The position numbers and the translations under genes were made by a program. The notes under the pieces are model-generated. The model had not been told where the DNA came from. It did not search any database and saw nothing but the letters and a program-made list of their open reading frames with translations. A stretch of DNA of 64,000 nt from Pseudomonas gingeri (GTDB lineage Bacteria > Pseudomonadota > Gammaproteobacteria > Pseudomonadales > Pseudomonadaceae), in the NCBI RefSeq assembly GCF_013386165.1, contig NZ_JACAOS010000015.1, positions 124,001-188,000 of the forward strand. Reading direction: 5' to 3'. Positions 45,683-54,584 of the stretch are shown here, one piece after another. Within the stretch, counting starts at the first letter, position 1. Each line of letters starts with the position of its first letter.

Positions 45683-46927
45683 TTGCGTCTGTTTCACACC
45701 TCCGACTGGCATCTGGGCCAGAACCTTCATGGCCAGGAGCGGGATTTCGAACACGCGTGTTTTCTCACCTGGCTGCTGGCCCAACTCGGGCAGCAGCAGC
45801 CCGATGTCCTGCTGATCGCCGGCGATATCTTCGACACCGTCAACCCGCCGGTCAAAGCCCAGGAACGCCTCTACGACTTTATCGTCAGCGCCCACGAACA
45901 GCAGCCGCTGCTGACCATCGTGATGATCGCCGGCAACCACGATTCCGGTTCCCGCATCGAGCTGCCCGCGCCGCTGATGCGCCGCCTGCGCACCCATGCA
46001 GTGGGTCGGGTGCTATGGCTCGACGACGGCCAGTTGGACAGCGAACGCCTGCTGTTGCCATTGCCCGCTGCGAACGGCGAAATCGCCGCCTGGTGCCTGG
46101 CCCTGCCCTTTCTGCGGCCCGCCGAAGTCACCGGCACGCAGTTGGGTGACGACTACCTGCGCGGCATCGGCGAGGTGCATCGGCGCCTGATCGCCGCGGC
46201 CAACGCCAAGCGCCAGCCGGGCCAGGCCCTGGTCGCCATCAGCCACGCACACATGGCCGGCGGCTCGGTGTCCGAGGATTCGGAACGCAGCCTGATCATC
46301 GGCAGCGCCGAAGCCCTGCCCGCGAGCCTGTTCGACGCCAGCGTCAGTTATGTCGCCCTCGGCCACCTGCACAAGCCGCAGAAGGTCAACGGCGAAGCGC
46401 GCATCCGCTACAGCGGCTCGCCGATCCCGCTGTCGTTCTCGGAAATCGCCTATCAGCACCAGATCCTCGATATCGTCCTTGAGGGCGAAACCCTGGTCAG
46501 CGTCGACAGCCGCCTGATCCCCCGCGCCGTGAACCTGCAGCGCCTGGGTCCCGCGCCCCTTGCCGAGATTCTCGAACAGTTGACGCAGTTGCCCGACGTC
46601 GACCTTCTGGCCGACCTGCAACGCCAGCCCTGGCTGGAAGTGCGGGTGCGCCTGGACGAGCCGCAACCGGACCTGCGCCAGCAAGTGGAAACGGCCCTGC
46701 AAGGCAAGGCCGTGCGCCTGGTCCGCATCGCGGCCGAATACGCCGGCACCCAGGGCGGCGAAGGCGACACGGACAACACGCAACTGATCAACCTCGATCA
46801 GCTCAGCCCCCAGGAACTGTTCAGTCGCGCCTGGCAGGACAGCTATGGCAACCCGGTGGACGAAGCGACCCTGAATGACTTCGCCGTGCTGTTGCAGGAA
46901 GTCCAGCTGGAGGGCGAACAGCCATGA
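45683..46927 (+). CDS. sbcD: Nuclease SbcCD subunit D (Mre11-like)
   Basis: A 414-residue Mn-dependent phosphoesterase subunit of the SbcCD complex, which cleaves DNA hairpins and processes double-strand ends. Phosphoesterase motifs: FHTSDWHLGQ, IAGDIFD, IAGNHDSGSR, ISHAHMAGGS and ALGHLHKPQ. The start is TTG at 45683 (GGAG 8 nt upstream), directly before RLFHTSDWHLG; no ATG is near. It overlaps sbcC as ATGA and may be co-transcribed with the operon upstream. Confidence 0.95.
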   Translation: MRLFHTSDWHLGQNLHGQERDFEHACFLTWLLAQLGQQQPDVLLIAGDIFDTVNPPVKAQERLYDFIVSAHEQQPLLTIVMIAGNHDSGSRIELPAPLMRRLRTHAVGRVLWLDDGQLDSERLLLPLPAANGEIAAWCLALPFLRPAEVTGTQLGDDYLRGIGEVHRRLIAAANAKRQPGQALVAISHAHMAGGSVSEDSERSLIIGSAEALPASLFDASVSYVALGHLHKPQKVNGEARIRYSGSPIPLSFSEIAYQHQILDIVLEGETLVSVDSRLIPRAVNLQRLGPAPLAEILEQLTQLPDVDLLADLQRQPWLEVRVRLDEPQPDLRQQVETALQGKAVRLVRIAAEYAGTQGGEGDTDNTQLINLDQLSPQELFSRAWQDSYGNPVDEATLNDFAVLLQEVQLEGEQP

Positions 46928-49900
46928 AGATCCTCGCCATCCGCCTGAAAAACCTGGCGTCTCTCGCCGGGCCCTTCGAACTGGATTTCACCGCCGAGCC
47001 CCTGGCCAGCGCTGGCCTGTTTGCCATTACCGGCCCCACCGGCGCCGGTAAAAGCACCCTACTCGACGCCTTGTGCCTGGCGCTGTTCGGCGCCGTGCCA
47101 CGGCTCAACAATGCTTCGCGCGACGCCAAGGTGCCGGACGCCGACGGTGAAATCGGCACAGGCGACCCACGTACCCTGCTGCGCCGTGGCACCGGCACCG
47201 GCTATGCCGAAGTGGATTTTGTCGGCATCGATGGCCGTCGTTACCGCGCCCGCTGGGAAGCCAACCGCGCCCGGGACAAGGCCGGCGGAAAATTACAGGC
47301 CAGCCGCCAGAGCCTGCGTGATCTCGACAGCGATCAACTGCTGGCGAGCCAGAAAGGCGAATACAAGACCCTGCTGGAAAGCCGCCTGGGCCTGAACTTC
47401 GAACAGTTCACCCGCGCCGTGTTGCTGGCCCAGAGCGAGTTCAGCGCCTTTCTCAAGGCTGACGACAACGAGCGCAGCGAACTGCTGGAAAAACTCACCG
47501 ACACCGCCCTCTACACTCGCCTCGGTCGTCGCGCCTTCGACAAAACCAAGCAGGCCCGCGAAGCCCACAAGCTGTTGCTGGACCAGGCCGGTGGCGTCGC
47601 GCCCATGGCGGCTGAAGCACGCGCCGAACTGGATGGACGCTTCAGTGAGGCCCAACAGCAACTCAAAAGCCAGCAGGCCCAGCTCAAGCAGTTGGAGTCG
47701 CAGCACACCTGGCTCAAGGAGTTGCTGCAATGGCAGGAGCAGCACCAGGCCGCCGTCGAGCAACTGCAAGGCGCCGAACAGGACTGGCAGGCCCGCGGCA
47801 TCGAACGTCAGCAGCTCGCCCGCCTGGAACAACTGGCCCCTCAGCGGCATCAGTTCGCCCGTGAGCGGCAGCTGAACGAGCAACTGGCGCCACTGGCCGC
47901 GCAGATCCAGCAGCATATGGATCAGCAGACCGACTTGCAGGCCCGTCAGCAGCAACTTGAACAGAGCCGGTTGACCGCTCACGCCCAGTTGACCGAGGCC
48001 CTGGCCCGGCAAAACGACAGCGCACCACGGCTGCGCCAGGCGTTCGATGAACAGGCCACGTTGATTCACCTGGACAAGGACCTGGGCGATGCCGAGCGAC
48101 AGAAACTGACCGCCGAACAGGCCAGTGTCGAAGGCCGCACGCAGCTCGGCAACCTGCTCGATCAACAGCAGCAGGTTGCCACGCGCCTGGAACAGATCGC
48201 CGGGCAGTTGCAACACAGTGCCGCCCTCGCCCCGTTGAGCGAGGCCTGGAACGCCTACCGCGATCGGTTGCAGCAGTTGATGCTGATCGGCAACCGACTC
48301 AACCAGGGCCAGCGCGAACTGGTGCAGTTGCAGACCCGCGTCGTCCACGCCGATCAACAACTGGCCGAGCAACGCGGCGCACTCGAAGTGCTGTACAGCG
48401 AAGCCGGGGCGGAACCGGCTGCCGTCGGTGAACAGATCCAGATTCTCGGCAGCCTGCTGCAGGACAATCGCAAGCAACTGCGCGCCTTCGAAGAACTGCA
48501 ACGCCTGTGGAGCCGCCAACGCGAGCTGGACCAACGCACTGAGCAGTTGCAGGAACGGCTGCAAGGTATCCAGCAGCAACGCGACGAACTCAATCGCGAA
48601 GGCTTGCAGACACGGGACGAACTCAAGCTCGCCGAGCAGACCCTGACGATTACCCGGCAACTGCTGGAGCGTCAGCGTCTGGCCCGCAGCGCCAGCGTCG
48701 AGGAATTGCGCGGACAGTTGCAGGATGATCAACCCTGCCCGGTGTGCGGCAGCCATGAACATCCCTACCATCAACCCGAGGCCCTGTTACAGAGCCTCGG
48801 CCGTCACGATGAGAGCGAAGAAGCCGCGGCACGACAGGCCGTCGACACACTGACGGAAAAGCTCAACCAGCTACGGGAAAAGGTCGGCGGGCTGATTGCC
48901 CAGCAGAAAGAGCTGCTCACCCAGCAGGAACAGTTGGCCCTGCAACAACAGGAACTGGCGCCGAGCCTGCAAGCGCATCCGCTGCACGACGCGTTGTTGG
49001 AGCAGGACAGCGCTCGCCGCGAGACCTGGCTCAACCAGCAGTTGAACCAGTTGCAGCAGAACATCAATCAGGACGAGCAACGGCAAACCGCCCTGCTCAC
49101 CCTGCAACAGGATGCCGCGCGGCTCCAGCAACAATTGCAGGCCGCCACCGAGGCCAGCCAGGCCGCGCACCAGCAGTTGCTCGATCAGCAACGCCAGATG
49201 GGCACCGACCAGGAGCGACTGGAACAGGAACTAGGCGCCTTCGCCAGCCTGTTGCCGGCCGAGACCTTGCAAGGGCTGCGTGATGATCCGGCGGCGACCT
49301 TCATGCAGCTCGATCAACAGGTGGCGCAACGCCTCAACCAGTGCGAACAGCAGCGCGAGGAGCAACAGGAACAGCGCGAGCGCCAGGAAAAGATCGAACT
49401 GGAGCAGGTGCGCCAGCAGACCCGCGAGCAGCAATACGAAGAACTGAAACAACGCTGCGCCGTACTGCTTGAACAGCAACAGTCCAGTCAGCACACGCTG
49501 GTCGGCTTGATCGGCGAACACGCCAGCGTCGAAGCCTGGCAGCAGCAGATGGATCAGGCGGTGGAACACGCCCGACAGGCCGATGCGTCGGCCAGCCAGC
49601 AGTTGCAGGCGCTCGATAGCCAACGCATCCAGCTCGACGCCGACCTCAAGTCTCGCCAGGAACGCCGGCAGGCCCTGGAACAGGAAAGCCTGGAACTGGC
49701 GCAGCAGGTTGCAGACTGGCGTGCTCGCCATCCGGAACTGGACGACGCCGGGCTTGAGCATCTGCTGGCCTGCGATGATGAACACATCAGCCAGTTGCGC
49801 CAGCAATTACAGCTCAGCGAAAAAGCCGTCGAGCAAGCCCGGGTGTTGCTACAGGAGCGGGAAAAGCACCTTCAGCACCATCAGGCCCAGCACAACGGCC

Positions 49901-50565
49901 ATCTCGATGCAGCGGCACTGGATGTCGCCCTGGCCGATCTGCACAACCAACTGGCGGCCAGCGAACAGCACTGTGCCGAACTGCGCGCGCAACAGAGCGA
50001 AGACCAGCGCCGCCAGGACGCCAACCAGGAGCTGCAACAACGGATCGCCGAGGCCAACAGCGAGTATCAGCGCTGGGCCCGCCTGGACGCGCTGATCGGC
50101 TCGGCCACCGGCGATCGCTTCCGCAAACTGGCCCAGGCCTACAACCTCGACCTGCTGGTGCACCACGCCAACGCGCAATTGCGCCAACTGGTGCGGCGTT
50201 ATCGCCTCAAGCGCGGCGGCAGCATGCTCGGATTGCTGGTGATGGACACCGAGATGGGCGACGAACTGCGTTCGGTGCATTCGCTGTCCGGCGGCGAGAC
50301 CTTCCTGGTCTCCCTGGCCCTGGCGTTGGGCCTGGCGTCGATGGCCTCGAGCACACTGAAGATCGAATCGCTGTTTATCGACGAAGGTTTCGGCAGCCTT
50401 GACCCGGAATCCCTGCAATTGGCGATGGATGCGCTGGACGGCTTGCAGGCCCAGGGGCGCAAGGTCGCGGTGATTTCCCATGTGCAGGAAATGCATGAGC
50501 GGATACCGGTGCAGATTCAGGTACGGCGCCAGGGCAACGGACTGAGCACCCTGGAGGTGAAATGA
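46924..50565 (+). CDS. sbcC: Nuclease SbcCD subunit C (Rad50-like ATPase)
   Basis: A 1213-residue SMC-like ATPase. Walker A is GPTGAGKST near residue 37, followed by a long Gln/Leu-rich coiled coil. The zinc hook C605-P-V-C608 sits at mid-length, and a second coiled coil leads to signature SLSGGETFLVSLALALGLAS and Walker B LFIDEGFGSLD at the C-terminus. It binds DNA ends and gates the SbcD nuclease. Length is slightly above the E. coli protein (about 1050), with the excess in the Gln-rich coiled coils. Confidence 0.96.
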   Translation: MKILAIRLKNLASLAGPFELDFTAEPLASAGLFAITGPTGAGKSTLLDALCLALFGAVPRLNNASRDAKVPDADGEIGTGDPRTLLRRGTGTGYAEVDFVGIDGRRYRARWEANRARDKAGGKLQASRQSLRDLDSDQLLASQKGEYKTLLESRLGLNFEQFTRAVLLAQSEFSAFLKADDNERSELLEKLTDTALYTRLGRRAFDKTKQAREAHKLLLDQAGGVAPMAAEARAELDGRFSEAQQQLKSQQAQLKQLESQHTWLKELLQWQEQHQAAVEQLQGAEQDWQARGIERQQLARLEQLAPQRHQFARERQLNEQLAPLAAQIQQHMDQQTDLQARQQQLEQSRLTAHAQLTEALARQNDSAPRLRQAFDEQATLIHLDKDLGDAERQKLTAEQASVEGRTQLGNLLDQQQQVATRLEQIAGQLQHSAALAPLSEAWNAYRDRLQQLMLIGNRLNQGQRELVQLQTRVVHADQQLAEQRGALEVLYSEAGAEPAAVGEQIQILGSLLQDNRKQLRAFEELQRLWSRQRELDQRTEQLQERLQGIQQQRDELNREGLQTRDELKLAEQTLTITRQLLERQRLARSASVEELRGQLQDDQPCPVCGSHEHPYHQPEALLQSLGRHDESEEAAARQAVDTLTEKLNQLREKVGGLIAQQKELLTQQEQLALQQQELAPSLQAHPLHDALLEQDSARRETWLNQQLNQLQQNINQDEQRQTALLTLQQDAARLQQQLQAATEASQAAHQQLLDQQRQMGTDQERLEQELGAFASLLPAETLQGLRDDPAATFMQLDQQVAQRLNQCEQQREEQQEQRERQEKIELEQVRQQTREQQYEELKQRCAVLLEQQQSSQHTLVGLIGEHASVEAWQQQMDQAVEHARQADASASQQLQALDSQRIQLDADLKSRQERRQALEQESLELAQQVADWRARHPELDDAGLEHLLACDDEHISQLRQQLQLSEKAVEQARVLLQEREKHLQHHQAQHNGHLDAAALDVALADLHNQLAASEQHCAELRAQQSEDQRRQDANQELQQRIAEANSEYQRWARLDALIGSATGDRFRKLAQAYNLDLLVHHANAQLRQLVRRYRLKRGGSMLGLLVMDTEMGDELRSVHSLSGGETFLVSLALALGLASMASSTLKIESLFIDEGFGSLDPESLQLAMDALDGLQAQGRKVAVISHVQEMHERIPVQIQVRRQGNGLSTLEVK

Positions 50566-51173
50566 CGCCGGCCACGCTGTATTCGTTCCGTCGCTGCCCT
50601 TACGCCATGCGCGCACGCATGGCGCTGCGCTATTCGGGGCTGGCGGTGAATATCGAGGAGGTCAGCCTCAAGGACAAGCCGGCGCAGATGCTCGCATTGT
50701 CGAGCAAGGGCACGGTGCCGGTGCTGGCGTGTGCGGATGGGCGGGTGATCGAGCAGAGTCTGGAGATCATGCACTGGGCCTTGGCTCAGCATGATCCGCA
50801 GGATTGGCGACTCAGCCGCGATCCGGCGGCGGCAGAGGCTGCGGCGCTGCTGATCGAGGAGAACGACGGGGTTTTCAAACTGTGGCTCGACCGCTACAAG
50901 TATGCGGTGCGTTACCCGGAGTTTCCCATGGAGCACTATCGGCAACAGGGTGGAGAGTTCCTGTTGAAGCTGGACGGTTTGCTTGCGCGTAACGGCCATC
51001 TGTTGGCCGAACACCTGAGCCTGGCGGACATTGCAGTCGCACCTTTCGTGCGTCAATTTGCCCATGTGGATCAGGTGTGGTTTGCGCAAGCGCCGTACAA
51101 ACACTTACAGACTTGGCTGGAGCGGTTCCTGGCTTCGGAACTGTTCAACTCTGTGATGGCCAAGCCTTTGTAG
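50562..51173 (+). CDS. Glutathione S-transferase-like protein
   Basis: A 203-residue protein with a thioredoxin-fold N-terminus (ATLYSFRRCPYAMRARMAL) and a helical GST C-terminal domain (GHLLAEHLSLADIAVAPFVRQ with the conserved N-cap Asp). The CPYA motif resembles glutaredoxin 2-type and Cys-GSTs, so thiol transfer is more likely than classical conjugation. It overlaps the sbcC stop by 4 nt (ATGA). Its TAG stop lies inside the first arm of a REP palindrome. Confidence 0.9.
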   Translation: MTPATLYSFRRCPYAMRARMALRYSGLAVNIEEVSLKDKPAQMLALSSKGTVPVLACADGRVIEQSLEIMHWALAQHDPQDWRLSRDPAAAEAAALLIEENDGVFKLWLDRYKYAVRYPEFPMEHYRQQGGEFLLKLDGLLARNGHLLAEHLSLADIAVAPFVRQFAHVDQVWFAQAPYKHLQTWLERFLASELFNSVMAKPL

Positions 51174-51281
51174 GAGCAAGCTTGCTCGCGATGGACGTCA
51201 ACGATAACGCGGAAAATCTGATACTCCGCGGTGCTGCAACTACCATCGCGAGCAATCGAGCGTCGACCGGCTGCTCCTACA
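51170..51281. repeat. REP pair (BIME) after the GST gene
   Basis: Two inverted REP arms, GTAGGAGCAAGCTTGCTCGC at the left and GCGAGCAATCGAGC...GGCTGCTCCTAC at the right, are separated by about 60 bp. The left arm begins in the GST stop codon. The spacer start (GATGGACGTCAACGATAACG) is nearly the same as in the pair at 55920-56020. Confidence 0.85.
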
Positions 51282-51295
51282 ACGACAACCGATGC

Positions 51296-51475
51296 TCAGT
51301 GTTGGGCTTTGTGATCCAGGGCGGCGTAGAAGTTGGCGCTCTGTTGCAGATACTTCTGGGTGTAGCTCTGGGTGTGGCTTTTAGGGCTGTTGATTTCCAC
51401 GCTGGCACTGGCAGGCAGGGCCACGGTAGCGGAAACAGCGGAAGCGGCGATGATGGAGAAAAGATTGAAGTTCAT
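51296..51475 (-). CDS. Small exported protein (59 residues)
   Basis: The ATG at 51475 follows GAGGGTGACC. Residues 1-23 form a signal peptide (NFNLFSIIAASAVSATVALP, then ASA), leaving a mature peptide of about 36 residues beginning SVEINSPKSHTQSYTQKYLQ and ending FYAALDHKAQH. It has no cysteine and no membrane span in the mature part. A periplasmic or secreted role is likely. The family is not recognised. Confidence 0.72.
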   Translation of the reverse strand: MNFNLFSIIAASAVSATVALPASASVEINSPKSHTQSYTQKYLQQSANFYAALDHKAQH

Positions 51476-51688
51476 GGTGGTCACCCTCGAATGTCAGTTG
51501 GCTTGCTTGCCCTTTCAGGCCGTGAGTCAAAAGTACATCCGGAGGCTTCTATCGTTGAAATTCATTGGAGCAGTAGCGGATATCAGCGTCATTAATAGAA
51601 GCGCAAGTCCCTGATTCATCAGGGTCTGCGGTCTATTGTCGCAGCTCGCACACCTCGGACGAGGCGCTGAATCGATGGTGCAAACGCC

Positions 51689-51964
51689 TTACTCTTCTTC
51701 GTCGCGACCGGTGAAAGCACTCATGCAGACCAGGCGATGCTCGCTGGAGTCGTCGCTCAGGGTCCAGCTTTGCAGAGCCTCGTCGAAAGTCGCCGCTTCA
51801 AGCTGGGCGCGGGTGAAACTCCAGCGCTTCTCGGCCCGGCCATCCATGCATTCGATCAGCAGGCGGTTGTCGTCGAGGGTGAAATCGAAGGCGTGGAGGC
51901 CGTCGACTTCAAGCATGTTGCAGGTTTCAAGGACGTTGAGCAGGGTCTCGGTTGCAGCGGTCAT
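51689..51964 (-). CDS. Small conserved Pseudomonas protein, DUF5629-like
   Basis: A 91-residue acidic protein (TLLNVLETCNMLEVDGLHAF, then DDNRLLIECMDGRAEKRWSF, then SWTLSDDSSEHRLVCMSAF). The pattern of a short helix and several strands, and the sequence itself, match what I remember as DUF5629, a Pseudomonas-restricted family of unknown function. It is a single gene. Confidence 0.72.
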   Translation of the reverse strand: MTAATETLLNVLETCNMLEVDGLHAFDFTLDDNRLLIECMDGRAEKRWSFTRAQLEAATFDEALQSWTLSDDSSEHRLVCMSAFTGRDEEE

Positions 51965-52030
51965 GGTGTTCTATCGTGTTTGAGGAAGTGCCCATGATAG
52001 GCGATATTGCCCTCCAGCGGAGCCATTACC

Positions 52031-52166
52031 TGTGGCGAGCGGGCTTGCCCGCGCTCGGCTGCGAAGCAGTCGCAAAACCGATCACCGTGTTCTACCTGAC
52101 ACACCGCGATCACTGGTTTTAGGGCTGCTTCGCACCCCAGCGCGGGCAAGCCCGCTCACCACAAGG
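52031..52166. repeat. REP pair (BIME) between the DUF5629-like gene and the exporter
   Basis: Inverted arms GTGGCGAGCGGGCTTGCCCGCGC and GCGCGGGCAAGCCCGCTCACC flank about 85 bp that itself contains a GCTGCGAAGCAG/GCTGCTTCGCA pair. This is a different REP subclass (GGGCTTGCCC core) from the AGCTTGCT type elsewhere in the window. Confidence 0.85.
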
Positions 52167-52181
52167 GATCTGTACTCGCCC

Positions 52182-54566
52182 TCAATGGGAAAACAACGAC
52201 CCACCCACCTTGCCCGCCAGCTTCTCCGGCTTGATCAGGAACCGCGCCAGCGCCGGCAGCAGCCATAGCGCACCAAACATGTTCCAGAGCAGCATGAAGG
52301 TCAGCATCAGGCCCATGTCCGCCTGGAACTTGATCGCCGAGAAGATCCAGGTGCAGACCCCGATCGCCAGGCACAGGCCGGTAAACAACACCGCCTTGCC
52401 CGTGGATTTCAGCGTCTGGTAATAGGCCTCCTGCAACGGCAAGCCCGCCCGCAGGAAGCTTTCCAGGCGACTGTAGATGTAGATGCCGTAGTCCACGCCA
52501 ATCCCCACCCCCAGCGCCACCACCGGCAAGGTCGCGACCTTCACGCCGATGCCCATGAATGCCATCAGTGCGTTACCCAACACCGAAGTCAGCACCAGCG
52601 GCAGGACAATGCACAAGGTCGCGGCCCAGGAACGGAAGGTGATCATGCACATGGTTGCCACGCAGATGTACACCAGGATCAGGATGGTCAGTTCCGACTC
52701 CTTGATCACTTCGTTGGTGGCCGCCTCGATCCCGGCGTTACCGGCGGCGAGAAGGAATTCCAGGCCGTCCTTGTTGTTCTCCTTGGCGAAGTCCTGCACC
52801 GCATGTACCGCGCGGTCGAGGGTCGCGGCCTTGTGGTCGTTGAGGAACACCAGCACCGGGGCCAACGAGCAATTGTTGTTGTACAAGCCATCAGCCCGAG
52901 AAATGGAGTTGTTCAGCACATCCGGGTTGCGCGACAGGGTTTCCCATTTCAGGTTGCCCTCGTTCATGCCCTTGATCATCTGCTTGGACACGGTCACCAG
53001 GGAAATCGCCGACTGCACGCCCTCGGTGTTCTGCATCTTCCACATCAGTTCGTCGATGGGCGCCATGGCTTCATAGTGCGAACAGCCCTCGGGCGGTGTC
53101 TTGACCATCACCACCAGCACGTCGGAACTGGTGGAGTAGTTATTGATGATAAAGCGGTTGTCCTTGTTGTAGCGTGAGTCAGGACGCAGCTCCGGCGCGC
53201 CCTGGTCGAGGTCGCCGATCTTCAGGTTCTGCCCGTACCAAAGGCCACCACCCAGGGCCAGCAGGGCCAGGACGATGGACACCGGAGCCACCTTGGGGCT
53301 GGCGAAGTTCGCCAACAGGCGCCAGAACGAATGCTCGCGGGTCGCATCCTTCTTGCTGCGCTCGACCGCCCGCTTGCTGATGCCCACATAGGAGATGGCC
53401 ACCGGCAGCAGGATCAGGTTGGTGAACACGATCACGCCCACGCCGATGGACGCGCCGATGGCCAGTTCGCGGATCACCCCGATATCGATGATCAGCAGGG
53501 TGATAAACCCCACGGCATCGGCGAGGATCGCAATCATCCCCGGCAGGAACAGTTGCCGGAAGGTCCGCCGGGCCGCCGTCAGGGCATTGTCGGCGTCGCT
53601 GGATTGCAAGGCGATACCGTTGATCTTCTGCACGCCATGGGAAATGCCGATGGCGAAGATCAGGAACGGCACCAGCATCGAGTAAGGGTCCAGACCGAAG
53701 CCGAACGCGTGCATCAGCCCCAGTTGCCAGACCACCGCCACCAGGGTGGTGATCAGCACCGCGACGGTGCTGCGGATGCACCGGGTGAACCAGTACAACA
53801 GCACCAGGGTGATGATGAAGGCAACGCCGAAGAACAGCACCACCATGACCAGGCCATCGATCAGGTCACCGACCTTCTTGGCGAAACCGACGATGTGCAC
53901 CTTCACATTGGGGTTCTGTGCTTCGAACTTGTCGCGGATCTTCTCTTCGAGCTGGTGGGAGAATTTCTGGTAGTCGAGGGCCAGCAACTTGCCCTGGTCC
54001 TGCGGGTCCGGGTAGGACTCCAGCAGCGGGATATCGACGATGCTCGACTTGAAGTCGTTGGCCACCAGGCGGCCGACCTGGCCGGACTTGAGCACGTTGT
54101 TGCGCAGTTTTTCGAGGCTGTCGGCCGAGCCGTTATAGCTCTGCGGGATCACCTCGCCGCCGGCAAAACCTTCTTCCGTCACCTCGGTCCAGCGCACGCT
54201 GGGGCTCCACAGGGACTTGAGGCCGGAGCGATCGACACCGGGGATATAGAACACCTCGTCGTTGACCTGACGCAGGGTCTCCATGTACTCCTTCGTGAAG
54301 ATATCGCCGTCCTTGGCCTCCACCGAAATCCGTACGGTGTTGCCCAGGTTGGCGAGGTCGTTGCGGTGCTCCATCATCTTTTCAATGAAAGGATGTTTGA
54401 GCGGAATCATTTTCTCGAAGCTGGTGGACGGCCGGATCAGCGTGGCCTGCCAGAACAGGAAGACACTGACCAGCAGGCAGATGACGATCACCGCCGGGCG
54501 GTTGTTGAAAATCAGGCGTTCGAGAAACGTCGCCTTGTCTTGATGATGACTTTGCTGACTGTTCAT
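52182..54566 (-). CDS. RND/MMPL-family exporter
   Basis: A 794-residue inner-membrane transporter with the MMPL/RND layout: one N-terminal membrane helix (about 28-46), a large periplasmic domain, five or six helices (about 240-410) including GLDPYSMLVPFLIFAIGISHGVQ (written in part), and a second periplasmic domain with a terminal helix block (VVALGVGIGVDYGIYIYSRL). It resembles lipid exporters (HpnN- and MmpL-like) rather than AcrB drug pumps. It is the second gene of a two-gene unit with the YCF48-like protein (18-nt gap). In other pseudomonads such pairs sit with DUF1302/DUF1329 genes, not seen here. Confidence 0.9.
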   Translation of the reverse strand: MNSQQSHHQDKATFLERLIFNNRPAVIVICLLVSVFLFWQATLIRPSTSFEKMIPLKHPFIEKMMEHRNDLANLGNTVRISVEAKDGDIFTKEYMETLRQVNDEVFYIPGVDRSGLKSLWSPSVRWTEVTEEGFAGGEVIPQSYNGSADSLEKLRNNVLKSGQVGRLVANDFKSSIVDIPLLESYPDPQDQGKLLALDYQKFSHQLEEKIRDKFEAQNPNVKVHIVGFAKKVGDLIDGLVMVVLFFGVAFIITLVLLYWFTRCIRSTVAVLITTLVAVVWQLGLMHAFGFGLDPYSMLVPFLIFAIGISHGVQKINGIALQSSDADNALTAARRTFRQLFLPGMIAILADAVGFITLLIIDIGVIRELAIGASIGVGVIVFTNLILLPVAISYVGISKRAVERSKKDATREHSFWRLLANFASPKVAPVSIVLALLALGGGLWYGQNLKIGDLDQGAPELRPDSRYNKDNRFIINNYSTSSDVLVVMVKTPPEGCSHYEAMAPIDELMWKMQNTEGVQSAISLVTVSKQMIKGMNEGNLKWETLSRNPDVLNNSISRADGLYNNNCSLAPVLVFLNDHKAATLDRAVHAVQDFAKENNKDGLEFLLAAGNAGIEAATNEVIKESELTILILVYICVATMCMITFRSWAATLCIVLPLVLTSVLGNALMAFMGIGVKVATLPVVALGVGIGVDYGIYIYSRLESFLRAGLPLQEAYYQTLKSTGKAVLFTGLCLAIGVCTWIFSAIKFQADMGLMLTFMLLWNMFGALWLLPALARFLIKPEKLAGKVGGSLFSH

Positions 54567-54584
54567 ACATTCCCGCCTTTCTTG

